Assembly: GCF_030705305.1 (NCBI RefSeq)
Contig: NZ_JAUZEE010000004.1
Span: forward strand, 1 to 64,000
Source of the DNA: Leptothrix discophora
GTDB lineage: Bacteria; Pseudomonadota; Gammaproteobacteria; Burkholderiales; Burkholderiaceae_C
Reading direction: 5' to 3'
Length of the DNA stretch: 64,000 bases
A program made the translations under genes and the position numbers. The notes under the pieces are model-generated. The model was not told where the DNA came from, did no database searches, and worked only from the letters and a program-made list of their open reading frames with translations. Below, piece after piece: positions 34,748 to 43,199 of the stretch (within the stretch, counting starts at the first letter, position 1; every line of letters begins with the position of its first letter).

Positions 34748-35353
34748 ATGACCCGTCACACCCCATCCCGGTCCACGACCGTCGAGCCGACTGCCGCGCC
34801 GACTGCCGCGCCGATGGCCGGCACCTTCCGGGCCCGCACCGCGCAAGTGGCGCTCGCGATGGGCCTGGCGCTGACGGGCTGGAGCGGCCTCGCCTCGGCG
34901 CAGACGGTGATGAGCTTCAACGACCTCGGTGCCTCGGTCCCCGGCTCGCCGATGCCGTCGCCCTACCAGGGCCTGGCCTTCGCCAACACGAACTGGCATT
35001 CGATGACGCTGGCCAGCGCGCCGACCCAGGTCTTCCTGGCGCTGTCGGGCAACGCGTCCTTCCTGCGCAAGGCCGATGGCAGCGGCTTCTACTTCGACGG
35101 TGCCGACTTCTGGAGCCGACGCGGCCTGGACGCCACCGGCAACTTCTACTTCGTGCTACAGCACAAGGGCAAGGTGGTCTACGACGGCCGCAGCGACAAG
35201 CGCGGCAAGATGCGTTTCACCAGCACGGCCACGCTGCTGCGCCCGAGCTACACCGGCCCGGTCGACTACGTCGCGATCGCCTTCGACAAGCCCGGACGCG
35301 GCGGCGACTGGGACCAGCTGGCGATGGACAACGTCCGGATGCGCCCGCTCTGA
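34748..35353 (+). CDS. Secreted beta-rich hypothetical protein
   Basis: A long basic N-region and a hydrophobic segment (TAQVALAMGLALTGWSGLASA) form a signal peptide. The mature 145 residues look like a beta-sandwich (VMSFNDLGASVP, SPYQGLAFANTNWHSMTLAS, GSGFYFDGADFWSRRGLDAT, FYFVLQHKGKVVYDG, WDQLAMDNVRM). This pattern is seen in exported proteins of Burkholderiales, some with PEP-CTERM tails; no such tail is present. Start: AGGAA stands 7 bases before ATG 34748, whereas ATG 34718 has no ribosome site. It is preceded by an ATGGG...CCCAT element like that of the neighbouring secreted gene. Function unknown. Confidence 0.72.
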   Translation: MTRHTPSRSTTVEPTAAPTAAPMAGTFRARTAQVALAMGLALTGWSGLASAQTVMSFNDLGASVPGSPMPSPYQGLAFANTNWHSMTLASAPTQVFLALSGNASFLRKADGSGFYFDGADFWSRRGLDATGNFYFVLQHKGKVVYDGRSDKRGKMRFTSTATLLRPSYTGPVDYVAIAFDKPGRGGDWDQLAMDNVRMRPL

Positions 35354-35382
35354 TGCGTCCGCTCTGATGCGCTGACCGGGCC

Positions 35383-36294
35383 TCAGCCCCGGCGGGTCAG
35401 CCAGGCCGGCCGCAGCACCCCGGTCGCCAGCGCGGTGCCCAGCAGGATCACCGCGCCGCCGCGCCACATCGCGCCGGTCACCGCCTCACCCAGGAACAGC
35501 GCGCCCCACAGGCTGCCGAAGACCGGGATCAGGAACGTGACCGTGACCGTGCGCGAGGCACCCAGCCGGCCCAGCAGGCGGAAGAACAGCAGGTTGGCCA
35601 GCGCCGTGCTGACCAGCGCCAGCAGCGCGGCCGCGCCCCACTGGCTGGGGCCGGGCATCTGCTCCGGCCAGAGCCACCAGGCCAGCGGCGCCAGCAGCAG
35701 GCTGGAGACGGCCTGCGTGCCGCCGGCACCGACCCGCGCGCCGACGCCGGCCAGGTGGCGCTTGGCGGTGTTGGCCGCGAAGCCGTAGCACAGCGCCGCG
35801 CCCAGCAGCGCCAGCACCGCCCAGCCACTGCCGCCGGGGCGGAAGTCGGCCTTGTCGATCGACAGCAGCAGCACGCCGGCGAAGCCGATCGCCAGCCCGA
35901 CGCTGCGGCTGCGGTCCAGGCGATCGCCCAGCCACAGCGCCCCGACCAGCGCGGTGAAGATCGGCGTCGACGCGTTGACGATGGCCGCGAAGCCCGCCGT
36001 CACCGACAGCGTCGCCCAGGCGATCAGCACGAAGGGCACGCCGGAGTTCAGCACGCCGACCAGCGCCAGCGGCCGGATCTCGCGCCGCAGCTCGGGCCCC
36101 TCGCCATGCCACAGCAGCAGCGGCACCAGCACCAGCGAGGCCAGCGTGACCCGCAGCCAGATCAGCGGCACCGCGCCGAAGGCGGGCGCGGCATGGCGCA
36201 TGAACAGGTAGGACGCGCCCCACAAGGCGCCCAGCGCGACCATCTCGGCGATGTCGCGGCCAGTCATGCGGGCATTCGGGTCGACGCCGCTCAC
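35383..36294 (-). CDS. DMT-superfamily permease, EamA family
   Basis: Ten membrane segments in two EamA repeats over about 300 aa (MVALGALWGASYLFMRHAAP at the start, IVNASTPIFTALVGALWLGD mid-protein, FLIPVFGSLWGALFLGEAV near the end). Such proteins export amino acids, metabolites or drugs; the substrate is not predictable. GTG 36294 has GGAGG 7 bases upstream and overlaps the ogt stop (GTGA), so it is preferred over ATG 36267, which lacks a ribosome site. It is the third gene of an alkylation-repair operon. Confidence 0.88.
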   Translation of the reverse strand: MSGVDPNARMTGRDIAEMVALGALWGASYLFMRHAAPAFGAVPLIWLRVTLASLVLVPLLLWHGEGPELRREIRPLALVGVLNSGVPFVLIAWATLSVTAGFAAIVNASTPIFTALVGALWLGDRLDRSRSVGLAIGFAGVLLLSIDKADFRPGGSGWAVLALLGAALCYGFAANTAKRHLAGVGARVGAGGTQAVSSLLLAPLAWWLWPEQMPGPSQWGAAALLALVSTALANLLFFRLLGRLGASRTVTVTFLIPVFGSLWGALFLGEAVTGAMWRGGAVILLGTALATGVLRPAWLTRRG

Positions 36295-36863
36295 GCCAGC
36301 GCCTCCACCGCCGCGTCGTCCCAGGTCAGCGCGCGCTGGCCGGACTCGAAATCCAGCAACGCGGCCTTGCGCGCCAGCCCGCCGGCATAGCCGGTCAGCG
36401 CGCCCTTGTCGCCGACCAGGCGATGGCAGGGGATCACCAGCGAGATCGGGTTGCGCCCGGTCGCCGCGCCGACCGCCCGCGAGGCCAGCGGCTTGCCCAG
36501 CCGGCCGGCCAGCGCACCGTAGCTCAGGCGCTCGCCATGGCCGATGTCGCACAGGCCGCGCCAGACCGTGAGCTGGAAGGGCGTGCCGACGGGGGCCAGG
36601 CGCAGCGCGAAGTCGCGCCGCCGGCCGGCGCACCAGTCGTCGAGCTGCTGGACGGTCTCGCGCAGCAGCGGGTCGTCGTCGTCGCGCGTCCAGCCCGGCT
36701 CGGGGCCGTCGAAATGGCGCTGGCCGTCGAACCAGATGCCGGCCAGGCCGGCGTCGCGCACGGCCAGCACCAGCGGACCGAGCGCGATCGCGTGGCGGGT
36801 CCAGCGCCACACGCCGGTGGCCTTGCCCTGGGGCAGGTCGCGTGCGAATTCAAGCGTGTTCAT
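36291..36863 (-). CDS. ogt: Methylated-DNA--protein-cysteine methyltransferase
   Basis: Suicide repair of O6-alkylguanine and O4-alkylthymine by transfer to an active-site Cys. The motif IPCHRLVG contains that Cys. The HTH-like LSYGALAGRLGKPLASRAVG and the upstream Asn hinge RNPISLVIPC are present, and the N-terminal half is the usual ribonuclease-like domain. At 190 aa the length is normal. It overlaps the upstream glycosylase gene by 14 bases and the permease by 4, so all are co-translated. Confidence 0.93.
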   Translation of the reverse strand: MNTLEFARDLPQGKATGVWRWTRHAIALGPLVLAVRDAGLAGIWFDGQRHFDGPEPGWTRDDDDPLLRETVQQLDDWCAGRRRDFALRLAPVGTPFQLTVWRGLCDIGHGERLSYGALAGRLGKPLASRAVGAATGRNPISLVIPCHRLVGDKGALTGYAGGLARKAALLDFESGQRALTWDDAAVEALA

Positions 36864-38469
36864 CGGGGTTCCAGTCGGTCCGGGTCGATCCGGGTTCAGC
36901 GCGAGGCAGGCGCGAACGGGCGGCCAGCGCCTGCCGCCAGAGGTGCAGCACGGCATAGCCGCGCCAGGGTCGCCAGGCCTCGGCCAGCGCATCGGCGGCG
37001 CGGGCATCGAGCCGGCCGGGGCCGGTCGCGCCCGCCGGCGACATCGCCTCCAGCAGCACGCGGTCGCCGCTGGGCCAGGCATCGGGCCAGCCCAGCGCCT
37101 GCAGCGCGATGGTCTGCGCGGTCCAGGCGCCGATGCCGGGCAGCGCCTGCAGGGCGGCGAGTGTCGCCGCGATGTCGGCGCTCGGCGCGAGGCTGATCCT
37201 GCCCTCGGCCACCGCCTGCGCCAGCGCGATCACCGCCCGCGCGCGCTGCGCCACGATGCCCTGCCCCGCGATGTCGTCGACCGTGCAGGCCGCGAGCCGC
37301 TCGGCCGACGGAAAGACCCGGTCCAGCCCCGGCCAGGGCGTCTCGATCGCATCACCGAAGACGCGCGCCAGCCGCGCCGCCACGGTGCGCGCCGCCGCCA
37401 CGCTGACCTGCTGGCCCAGCACCGCGCGCACCGCCATCTCGAAGGGATCGGCCGCACCGGGCAGGCGCAGGCCGGGCGCGGCATCGGCCAGCGGACCGAG
37501 CGTGGCGGCCACCGCGCGCGGATCGCAGCCCAGGTCGGCCAGCCGACGCGCCGCCGCCAGCGCCTGCGGCAGCGCGCCGGCCAGGCTGGGCGCGAGCGTC
37601 AGGCGCACCGCCTCACGATCCGGCGCGGCCCGGCTGAGGCTGACCCAGCCGAGGTGCTCGCGCCCGCGTGAGGCCAGCCGCAGCGTGCGGGCGTAGACCC
37701 GCGCCTCGCCCGCGCCGTCCAGCACCTCGACGCCCGGCACCGCACGCAGCGCCTGGTCGTCCAGCCAGCCGGACCAGTCGCACGGCGGTCGCCAGGCCAG
37801 CTCGAAGCGCCACGCACCGACATCGCCCCGGGGGCGATCGGTACGAGATTTGCGCAGCGCCTGCGGCGCGAGCCGGTAGCGGCGCTGGAACAGGTCGTTG
37901 AAGCGCCGCAGGCTGCCGAAGCCGGCGGCCAGCGCGACCTCGCCGATCGGCAGGTCGGTGTCGGCCAGCAGGCGCTTGGCATGCAGCAGGCGCTGGGTCT
38001 GGGCGTAGTCGATCGGGCTGACGCCCCAGGTGGCCTGGAAGACGCGGCGCAGGTGGCGGTCGGTGATGCCCAGCCGGGCGGCCAGTTGCGGCAGGCCGCC
38101 GTCGTCGTCGAGTTCGCCGGCCTCGATGCGCCGGGCCGCCGCCCAGGCCAGCTGCGAGGGCATGTCCAGCGCCGCCAGGCCGGGCGCCAGCTCGGGCCGG
38201 CAGCGCAGGCAGGGCCGGAAGCCGGCCGCCTCGGCCGCCGCCGCATGCGGGTAGTAGCGGCAGTTGTCGGCCCGTGGCGTGCGGACCCGGCAGACCGGCC
38301 GGCAGTAGATGCCGGTCGAGCGCACCGCGACGAAGAACTGGCCGTCGAAGCGGGCATCGCGGGCCAGCAGGGCGGCATAGCAGGCCTGCGGGTCGAGGCG
38401 CGGTCCGGCCACGCCCGGACTCTTTCCGGGAGCGGTAGCGGCAGGGGCGGTGGCAGGCACGGGTTCCAT
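36850..38469 (-). CDS. Ada-N/AraC-HTH/AlkA fusion: 3-methyladenine DNA glycosylase 2 with methyl-sensing domain
   Basis: Residues about 25-105 form the Ada metal-binding domain, with four zinc Cys (GIYCRPVC and RPCLRCRP), where one Cys accepts a methyl group from phosphotriesters. Residues 105-200 are an AraC-type HTH (ARRIEAGELDDDGGLPQLAA, then GEVALAAGFGSLRRFNDLF). Residues 215-520 are AlkA-N plus a HhH-GPD glycosylase with QALPGIGAWTAQTIALQALG and the catalytic Asp in WPSGDRVLLEA. The fusion combines adaptive-response regulator and base-excision enzyme. It heads the operon with ogt, so it likely activates itself. Start is the first ATG; 539 aa is usual for the fused form. Confidence 0.92.
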   Translation of the reverse strand: MEPVPATAPAATAPGKSPGVAGPRLDPQACYAALLARDARFDGQFFVAVRSTGIYCRPVCRVRTPRADNCRYYPHAAAAEAAGFRPCLRCRPELAPGLAALDMPSQLAWAAARRIEAGELDDDGGLPQLAARLGITDRHLRRVFQATWGVSPIDYAQTQRLLHAKRLLADTDLPIGEVALAAGFGSLRRFNDLFQRRYRLAPQALRKSRTDRPRGDVGAWRFELAWRPPCDWSGWLDDQALRAVPGVEVLDGAGEARVYARTLRLASRGREHLGWVSLSRAAPDREAVRLTLAPSLAGALPQALAAARRLADLGCDPRAVAATLGPLADAAPGLRLPGAADPFEMAVRAVLGQQVSVAAARTVAARLARVFGDAIETPWPGLDRVFPSAERLAACTVDDIAGQGIVAQRARAVIALAQAVAEGRISLAPSADIAATLAALQALPGIGAWTAQTIALQALGWPDAWPSGDRVLLEAMSPAGATGPGRLDARAADALAEAWRPWRGYAVLHLWRQALAARSRLPRAEPGSTRTDWNPDEHA

Positions 38470-38697
38470 GCCGGTCGATCATACGCAGCACCCCGCCGAA
38501 GGCTCGCCGTTTTCGGACCTGGAGTTCGGCCACGCGCGGGCAGGTCGATGCCGCCGCACGGGCCGGCCGACGCGGTGCGTGACCGATCTCGCGGACCCCG
38601 CGAATGCGGGGGTGGCTGGACCTGCGTCAAGGTTCAGGCCACCGGACAGCGGGTCGATAACCGGGCGTCAACCACCGTCCCTGCAGCGCCTGCCACC

Positions 38698-40848
38698 GTG
38701 TCGTTCGCCGAATCCGCCCCCACCCGCCTGATCCGGCGCATCCCCATCGCGGCGCGCCTGGGCGCGGCCTTCGCGCTCGTGCTGCTGGTGCTGGGTCTCG
38801 TGCTGGCGCAGGCGCTGCAGCAGACCACCGCGACGCAGCGCGCGGTCGACACCATCACCCAGGACACGCTGCACCAGGTCATGCTGGCCCAGCGCACCCA
38901 GAACACCGCGCAGGCCGGCGCGGAGCAGCTGTTCGCGCTGTTCGTGGTCGAGCAACCGGGCGCCCGCGCGGCCCTGCAGGCCCAGATCGATGCCACCGCG
39001 CGCGACCAGCAGGTCGCCCACGACGCGCTGGTCGACAGCAGCCTGGGCACCGCCCGGCAGGACGCCGCGCTGGCGCGGGTCACGCAGGCGCGCAGCCACT
39101 ACCTGGAGACCTTCGACGAGGCGCTGGCGCAGGTCGCGCTCGGCACCGCCCAGGCGCGTCCGGTGATGGTCGAGCGCACCATGCCGGCCCTGCATGAGCT
39201 GCAGCGCGCGCTGGAGGCGCTGGTCGAGCAGCGCGCCCGCCAGGCCGGCGACGACATCGCCCGGCTGCATGCGCTGCACGAGCAGGTCCGGCTGCGCCTG
39301 CTGGCCATCGGCGCGGCCGCCGTGCTGCTGGCGCTGCTGTCGGCGGTGCTGATCACGCGTTCGATCGCGCGGCCGCTGCGCGACGTCGTCCGGCTGGCCG
39401 ACGCGATCTCGGCCGGCCGCCTCGACACCGCCCTGCCACCGGCCGCCGACGACGAGGTCGGCCGCCTGACCACCGCGATGGACCAGATGCGCCACAGCCT
39501 GGCGCGCCGCGAGGCCCGCATCGCCGAGCTGGCCTTCCGCGACGAGCTGACCGGCCTGGCCAACCGCACGCTGTTCGGCAACCGGCTGGAAACCGCGCTG
39601 GCGCAGGCCGCGCAGCAGGGCAATGCGCTGTCGGTGCTGGTGCTCAACCTGGACCGCTTCAAGCAGGTCAACGAGGTGCTGGGCCACCGCCTGGGCGACG
39701 AGGTGCTCAAGGAAGTGGCCGCCCGGCTGCGCGACACGCTGGCGCGCACCACCGACGCGGTCGCCCGCCTCGGCGGCGACGAGTTCGGCGTGCTGCTGCC
39801 GACCCGCGACCCGCAGGCCGCGCTGGCGCTGGGCCGCCGGCTGCTGGCCGCGCTGGAGTCGCCGGTGCCGGTGCAGGACCAGCGCGTGGACGTCAGCGCC
39901 AGCATCGGCATCGCCTGTGCCGATGCCAGCGCCGAGGGCCTGGATCCGGCCCAGCTGATGGCGCGAGCCGACCTGGCCATGAACGAGGCCAAGTCCGCCA
40001 ACCACGGCGTGCGCGTGTTCGAGCCCGGCATGGAGCGCCACGTCGAGCACGGCCTGACGCTGCTGAGCGACCTGCGCCGCGCCGCCGAGGCCGACGAGTT
40101 CTTCCTGCTGTTCCAGCCCAAGCTGCGGCTGCGCGACGGCCACTGCGACGCCGCCGAGGTGCTGGTGCGCTGGCGTCACCCGCAGCGCGGCGTGGTGCCG
40201 CCGGATCGCTTCATCCCGTTCGCCGAGCAGACCGGCGCGATCAAGGCCATCACCCGCTGGGTGCTGCAGCAGTCGCTGCGGCAGCTGGCGCGCTGGCAGC
40301 GCGAAGGCCAGCCCGAGCTGTCGCTGAACGTCAACGTGTCGACCCGCGACCTGATGCAGCCGGACTTTCCGGCCCAGGTCGAACGCGCGCTGCGCCAGGC
40401 CGGCGTGAGCGCCCGCCACCTCTGCCTGGAGGTGACCGAGAGCGCCATCATGGACGACCCGCTGCTGGCGATGGACTGCCTGCAGGCCCTGAACCGCATG
40501 GGCGTGCGGCTGGCGATCGACGACTTCGGCACCGGCTACTCGTCGCTGGCCTACCTGAAGAGGCTGCCGGTGCAGGAGCTGAAGATCGACCGCTCCTTCA
40601 TCAGCGGCCTGGACCGCGACGAGGCCGACGTGACCATCGTGCGCTCGACCATCGACATGGCCCACCACATGGGCCTGAGCGTGGTCGCCGAAGGCATCGA
40701 GACCGAAGCCGTCGGCCAGCGCCTGCGTGCCTTCGGCTGCGACCAGGCCCAGGGCTACCTCTACAGCCGGCCGCTGCCGGCGGCGGACTTCATGGACTGG
40801 CTGCGGCAGCATCGCGACAGCGCCGCGCGGCTGACCCAGCCAGCCTGA
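38698..40848 (+). CDS. Membrane GGDEF-EAL cyclic-di-GMP protein
   Basis: Order: membrane helix (about 18-40), periplasmic four-helix sensor region (about 40-195), second helix (about 200-222), HAMP, GGDEF (about 285-440) and EAL (about 455-705). The cyclase signature RLGGDEF is intact. The phosphodiesterase motif reads EVL in place of EAL, a variant known in active enzymes; DDFGTGYSSL, NVNVSTRDL and VVAEGIE are intact. The protein may therefore make or break c-di-GMP. GTG 38698 is the best start inside a longer open frame, but no ribosome site is obvious and the start is uncertain. It stands alone, facing the HIU hydrolase gene. Confidence 0.88.
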   Translation: MSFAESAPTRLIRRIPIAARLGAAFALVLLVLGLVLAQALQQTTATQRAVDTITQDTLHQVMLAQRTQNTAQAGAEQLFALFVVEQPGARAALQAQIDATARDQQVAHDALVDSSLGTARQDAALARVTQARSHYLETFDEALAQVALGTAQARPVMVERTMPALHELQRALEALVEQRARQAGDDIARLHALHEQVRLRLLAIGAAAVLLALLSAVLITRSIARPLRDVVRLADAISAGRLDTALPPAADDEVGRLTTAMDQMRHSLARREARIAELAFRDELTGLANRTLFGNRLETALAQAAQQGNALSVLVLNLDRFKQVNEVLGHRLGDEVLKEVAARLRDTLARTTDAVARLGGDEFGVLLPTRDPQAALALGRRLLAALESPVPVQDQRVDVSASIGIACADASAEGLDPAQLMARADLAMNEAKSANHGVRVFEPGMERHVEHGLTLLSDLRRAAEADEFFLLFQPKLRLRDGHCDAAEVLVRWRHPQRGVVPPDRFIPFAEQTGAIKAITRWVLQQSLRQLARWQREGQPELSLNVNVSTRDLMQPDFPAQVERALRQAGVSARHLCLEVTESAIMDDPLLAMDCLQALNRMGVRLAIDDFGTGYSSLAYLKRLPVQELKIDRSFISGLDRDEADVTIVRSTIDMAHHMGLSVVAEGIETEAVGQRLRAFGCDQAQGYLYSRPLPAADFMDWLRQHRDSAARLTQPA

Positions 40849-40863
40849 GCCGGCCTGCGCCGG

Positions 40864-41220
40864 TCAGCTGCCCCGGTACGTGCTGTAGCTCCACGGGCTC
40901 GCCAGCAGCGGCACGTGGTAATGGGCGGCGGTGTCGGCGATGCCGAAGTCCAGCGGCACCTCGCCCAGGAAGGGCGGATCGGCCTGCAGCGTGCCGCGTG
41001 CGGCGAAGTAGGCCGAGACGGCAAAGACCAGGCGGTAGCGGCCGGCCTGGAGCGCCTCGCCCTCCAGCAGCGGGCCGTCGGCACGGCCGTCGTGGTTCAG
41101 GGTGATCGACTTCAGGCGCTGCGCGACGCCGTCATCGGCCAGCGCATAGAGCGTCACGGCCATGCCGGCGGCCGGGCAGCCGTGGGCGGTGTCGAGCACG
41201 TGGGTGGTGAGCTTTCCCAT
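40864..41220 (-). CDS. 5-hydroxyisourate hydrolase (transthyretin-like)
   Basis: Hydrolyses 5-hydroxyisourate, the first product of urate oxidation, to OHCU. Hallmarks are THVLDTAHGCPAAGM at the N-terminus, the Arg/His active-site residues (LNHDGRADGP, HYHVPLLASP) and the C-terminal YRGS tetrapeptide. 118 aa, no signal peptide, so the cytoplasmic form. It is divergent from the GntR regulator and the OHCU decarboxylase/allantoinase genes that take its product onward. Confidence 0.95.
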   Translation of the reverse strand: MGKLTTHVLDTAHGCPAAGMAVTLYALADDGVAQRLKSITLNHDGRADGPLLEGEALQAGRYRLVFAVSAYFAARGTLQADPPFLGEVPLDFGIADTAAHYHVPLLASPWSYSTYRGS

Positions 41221-41296
41221 CGAGGTTCCTGTCGGTTGGACGGTCGGTTGGACGGTCGGTTGGAGGGCCGGGTCGGCACGCTTGCGCGGTGAACAA

Positions 41297-41310
41297 AAGT
41301 GTATACACTT
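41297..41310. promoter_or_regulatory. 14-bp perfect palindrome AAGTGTA-TACACTT, GntR-type operator
   Basis: It lies between the divergent HIU hydrolase and GntR genes, 39 bases before the regulator ATG. TGTATACA centres are typical of FadR/VanR-type GntR sites. It could repress both directions. Confidence 0.7.
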
Positions 41311-41349
41311 GAGCACACACGTCAACCACGAGACCCCGGAAGCCGCCCG

Positions 41350-42189
41350 ATGCCCGCCGTCCGCAAGCCCCGCAACAGCCGCGCCGCCCAGGTCGACGAG
41401 GGGCTGGTCGACGGCGCCGCGAACGCCGACGGGCCGGCGCCGGCCAGCATCACCGACCGCATCGTCGAGGCCATCACCACCGCCATCATCGAGCGCCGGC
41501 TGATGCCCGGCACCAAGCTCGCCGAGCAGCAGATCGCCGACATCTTCCAGGTCTCGCGCACCCTCGTGCGGCAGGCCCTGAACCAGCTCAGCCGGGACCA
41601 CCTGGTGACGCTCGAACCGGCCCGCGGCGCGCATGTCGCTCAGCCCAGCGTCGAGGAGGCGCAGCAGGTCTTCGCGGTGCGCGGCATGCTGGAAGCGGCG
41701 ATGGTGCGCGAGCTGTGCGCGGTCATCACCGACGCCCAGATCGCCGAGCTGCGCCAGCACCTGCGTGACGAATCGAACGCGGTCGTGCGCACCGATGTCT
41801 CCGGCCGCACCCGCTTGCTGGCCGACTTCCACGTCAAGCTCGCCCGCCTGCTCGGCAACGAGGTGCTGGCCCAGCTGCTGGCCGACCTGCTGTCGCGCTC
41901 GTCGCTGATCTCGCTGATGTACCAGAGCGCCCATTCGGCCGAGCACTCGCAGGCCGAGCATGTCGAGATCGTCGATGCGCTGGAGCAGCGCGACGTCCGC
42001 GCCGCCGTGCGCCTGATGCAGCAGCACCTGGGCAACGTCGAGCGTAACCTGCGCCTGAACCCGCGCGTGCCCGACCTGGCCAGCGCGCTGCGGCCGGCCG
42101 GACTCGGCGAGGACCTGTCCCCGCCCGCCGACAGGCCCGTCGACACGCCCATCGAAGCGCCCACCGTGCGCGCCCGTCGCCGCGCCTGA
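41350..42189 (+). CDS. GntR-family regulator of purine catabolism
   Basis: An N-terminal basic, Ala-rich extension (about 35 aa) precedes the winged helix (ITDRIVEAITTAIIERRLMP, EQQIADIFQVSRTLVRQALN, ARGAHVAQPS) and a helical FCD domain with LLADFHVKLARLLG and EHVEIVDALEQ carrying the usual His/Asp metal residues. The C-terminal tail is Pro-rich. It should control the adjacent HIU hydrolase, allantoinase and amidohydrolase genes through the TGTATACA palindrome. The ligand is probably a purine-degradation intermediate. ATG 41350 is the natural start. Confidence 0.88.
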   Translation: MPAVRKPRNSRAAQVDEGLVDGAANADGPAPASITDRIVEAITTAIIERRLMPGTKLAEQQIADIFQVSRTLVRQALNQLSRDHLVTLEPARGAHVAQPSVEEAQQVFAVRGMLEAAMVRELCAVITDAQIAELRQHLRDESNAVVRTDVSGRTRLLADFHVKLARLLGNEVLAQLLADLLSRSSLISLMYQSAHSAEHSQAEHVEIVDALEQRDVRAAVRLMQQHLGNVERNLRLNPRVPDLASALRPAGLGEDLSPPADRPVDTPIEAPTVRARRRA

Positions 42190-42229
42190 TCGCCACGGCA
42201 CCCCCTCATCCCCGCGACCCCACGCCACC

Positions 42230-43186
42230 ATGACCGACCTCATCCCCGCACGCTACCCGCGCGACCTGCGCGGCCACGGCCGCAACCCGCCCCATGCGCA
42301 ATGGCCGGGACAGGCCCGCGTGGCCGTCCAGTTCGTCCTGAACTACGAGGAAGGCGGCGAGAACAGCGTGCTGCACGGCGATGCGGGCAGCGAGCAGTTC
42401 CTGTCGGAGATGTTCAGCCCGCCGGCCTTCCCGGCCCGCCACCTGTCGATGGAGGGCATCTACGAATACGGCTCGCGCGTGGGTGTCTGGCGCATCCTGC
42501 GGGAGTTCGAGAAGCGCGGCCTGCCGCTGACCGTCTTCGGCGTGTCGATGGCGCTGGAACGCTGCCCCGAGGTCACCCAGGCCTTCGTCGAGCTGGGCCA
42601 CGAGATCGCCTGCCACGGCTGGCGCTGGATCCACTACCAGAACATCGACGAGGCGACCGAGCGCGAGCACCTGCGCATCGGCATGGACATCATCGAGCGC
42701 CTGACCGGCCAGAAGCCGCAAGGCTGGTACACCGGCCGCGACAGCCCCAACACGCGCCGGCTGGTGGCCGACCACGGCGGCATCGCCTACGACAGCGACT
42801 ACTACGGCGACGACCTGCCGTTCTGGCTGCAGGTGCGCAAGACCGACGGCACGCTCGCACCCCACCTGGTCGTGCCCTACACGCTCGACTGCAACGACAT
42901 GCGCTTCGCGCTGCCGCAGGGCTATTCGCATGGCGACGAGTTCTTCGAGTACCTCAAGGACGCCTTCGACGTCCACTACGCCGAGGGCGACGAACGGCCG
43001 TCGATGATGTCCATCGGCATGCACTGCCGCCTGCTCGGCCGGCCCGGCCGCATGAAGGCGCTGCAGCGCTTCCTGGACCACGTGCAGTCGCACGACTGCG
43101 TCTGGGTCACGCGCCGCATCGACATCGCGAACCACTGGCGCCAGGCCCATCCCTTCGACGCGGCCACCGCCTTCACCTGGGAATGA
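42230..43186 (+). CDS. puuE: Allantoinase PuuE, polysaccharide-deacetylase type
   Basis: Metal-independent allantoinase (allantoin to allantoate) of the CE4-like NodB fold, unrelated to the amidohydrolase AllB. Family features are YPRDLRGHGRNPPHAQWPG at the N-terminus, VQFVLNYEEGGENS, HLSMEGIYEYGSR, GHEIACHGWRWIHYQ and GWYTGRDSPNTRRL. 318 aa is typical. It lies 13 bases before the fused OHCU decarboxylase/amidohydrolase, giving consecutive pathway steps. Confidence 0.94.
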   Translation: MTDLIPARYPRDLRGHGRNPPHAQWPGQARVAVQFVLNYEEGGENSVLHGDAGSEQFLSEMFSPPAFPARHLSMEGIYEYGSRVGVWRILREFEKRGLPLTVFGVSMALERCPEVTQAFVELGHEIACHGWRWIHYQNIDEATEREHLRIGMDIIERLTGQKPQGWYTGRDSPNTRRLVADHGGIAYDSDYYGDDLPFWLQVRKTDGTLAPHLVVPYTLDCNDMRFALPQGYSHGDEFFEYLKDAFDVHYAEGDERPSMMSIGMHCRLLGRPGRMKALQRFLDHVQSHDCVWVTRRIDIANHWRQAHPFDAATAFTWE

Positions 43187-43199
43187 GACCCGACCCGTC

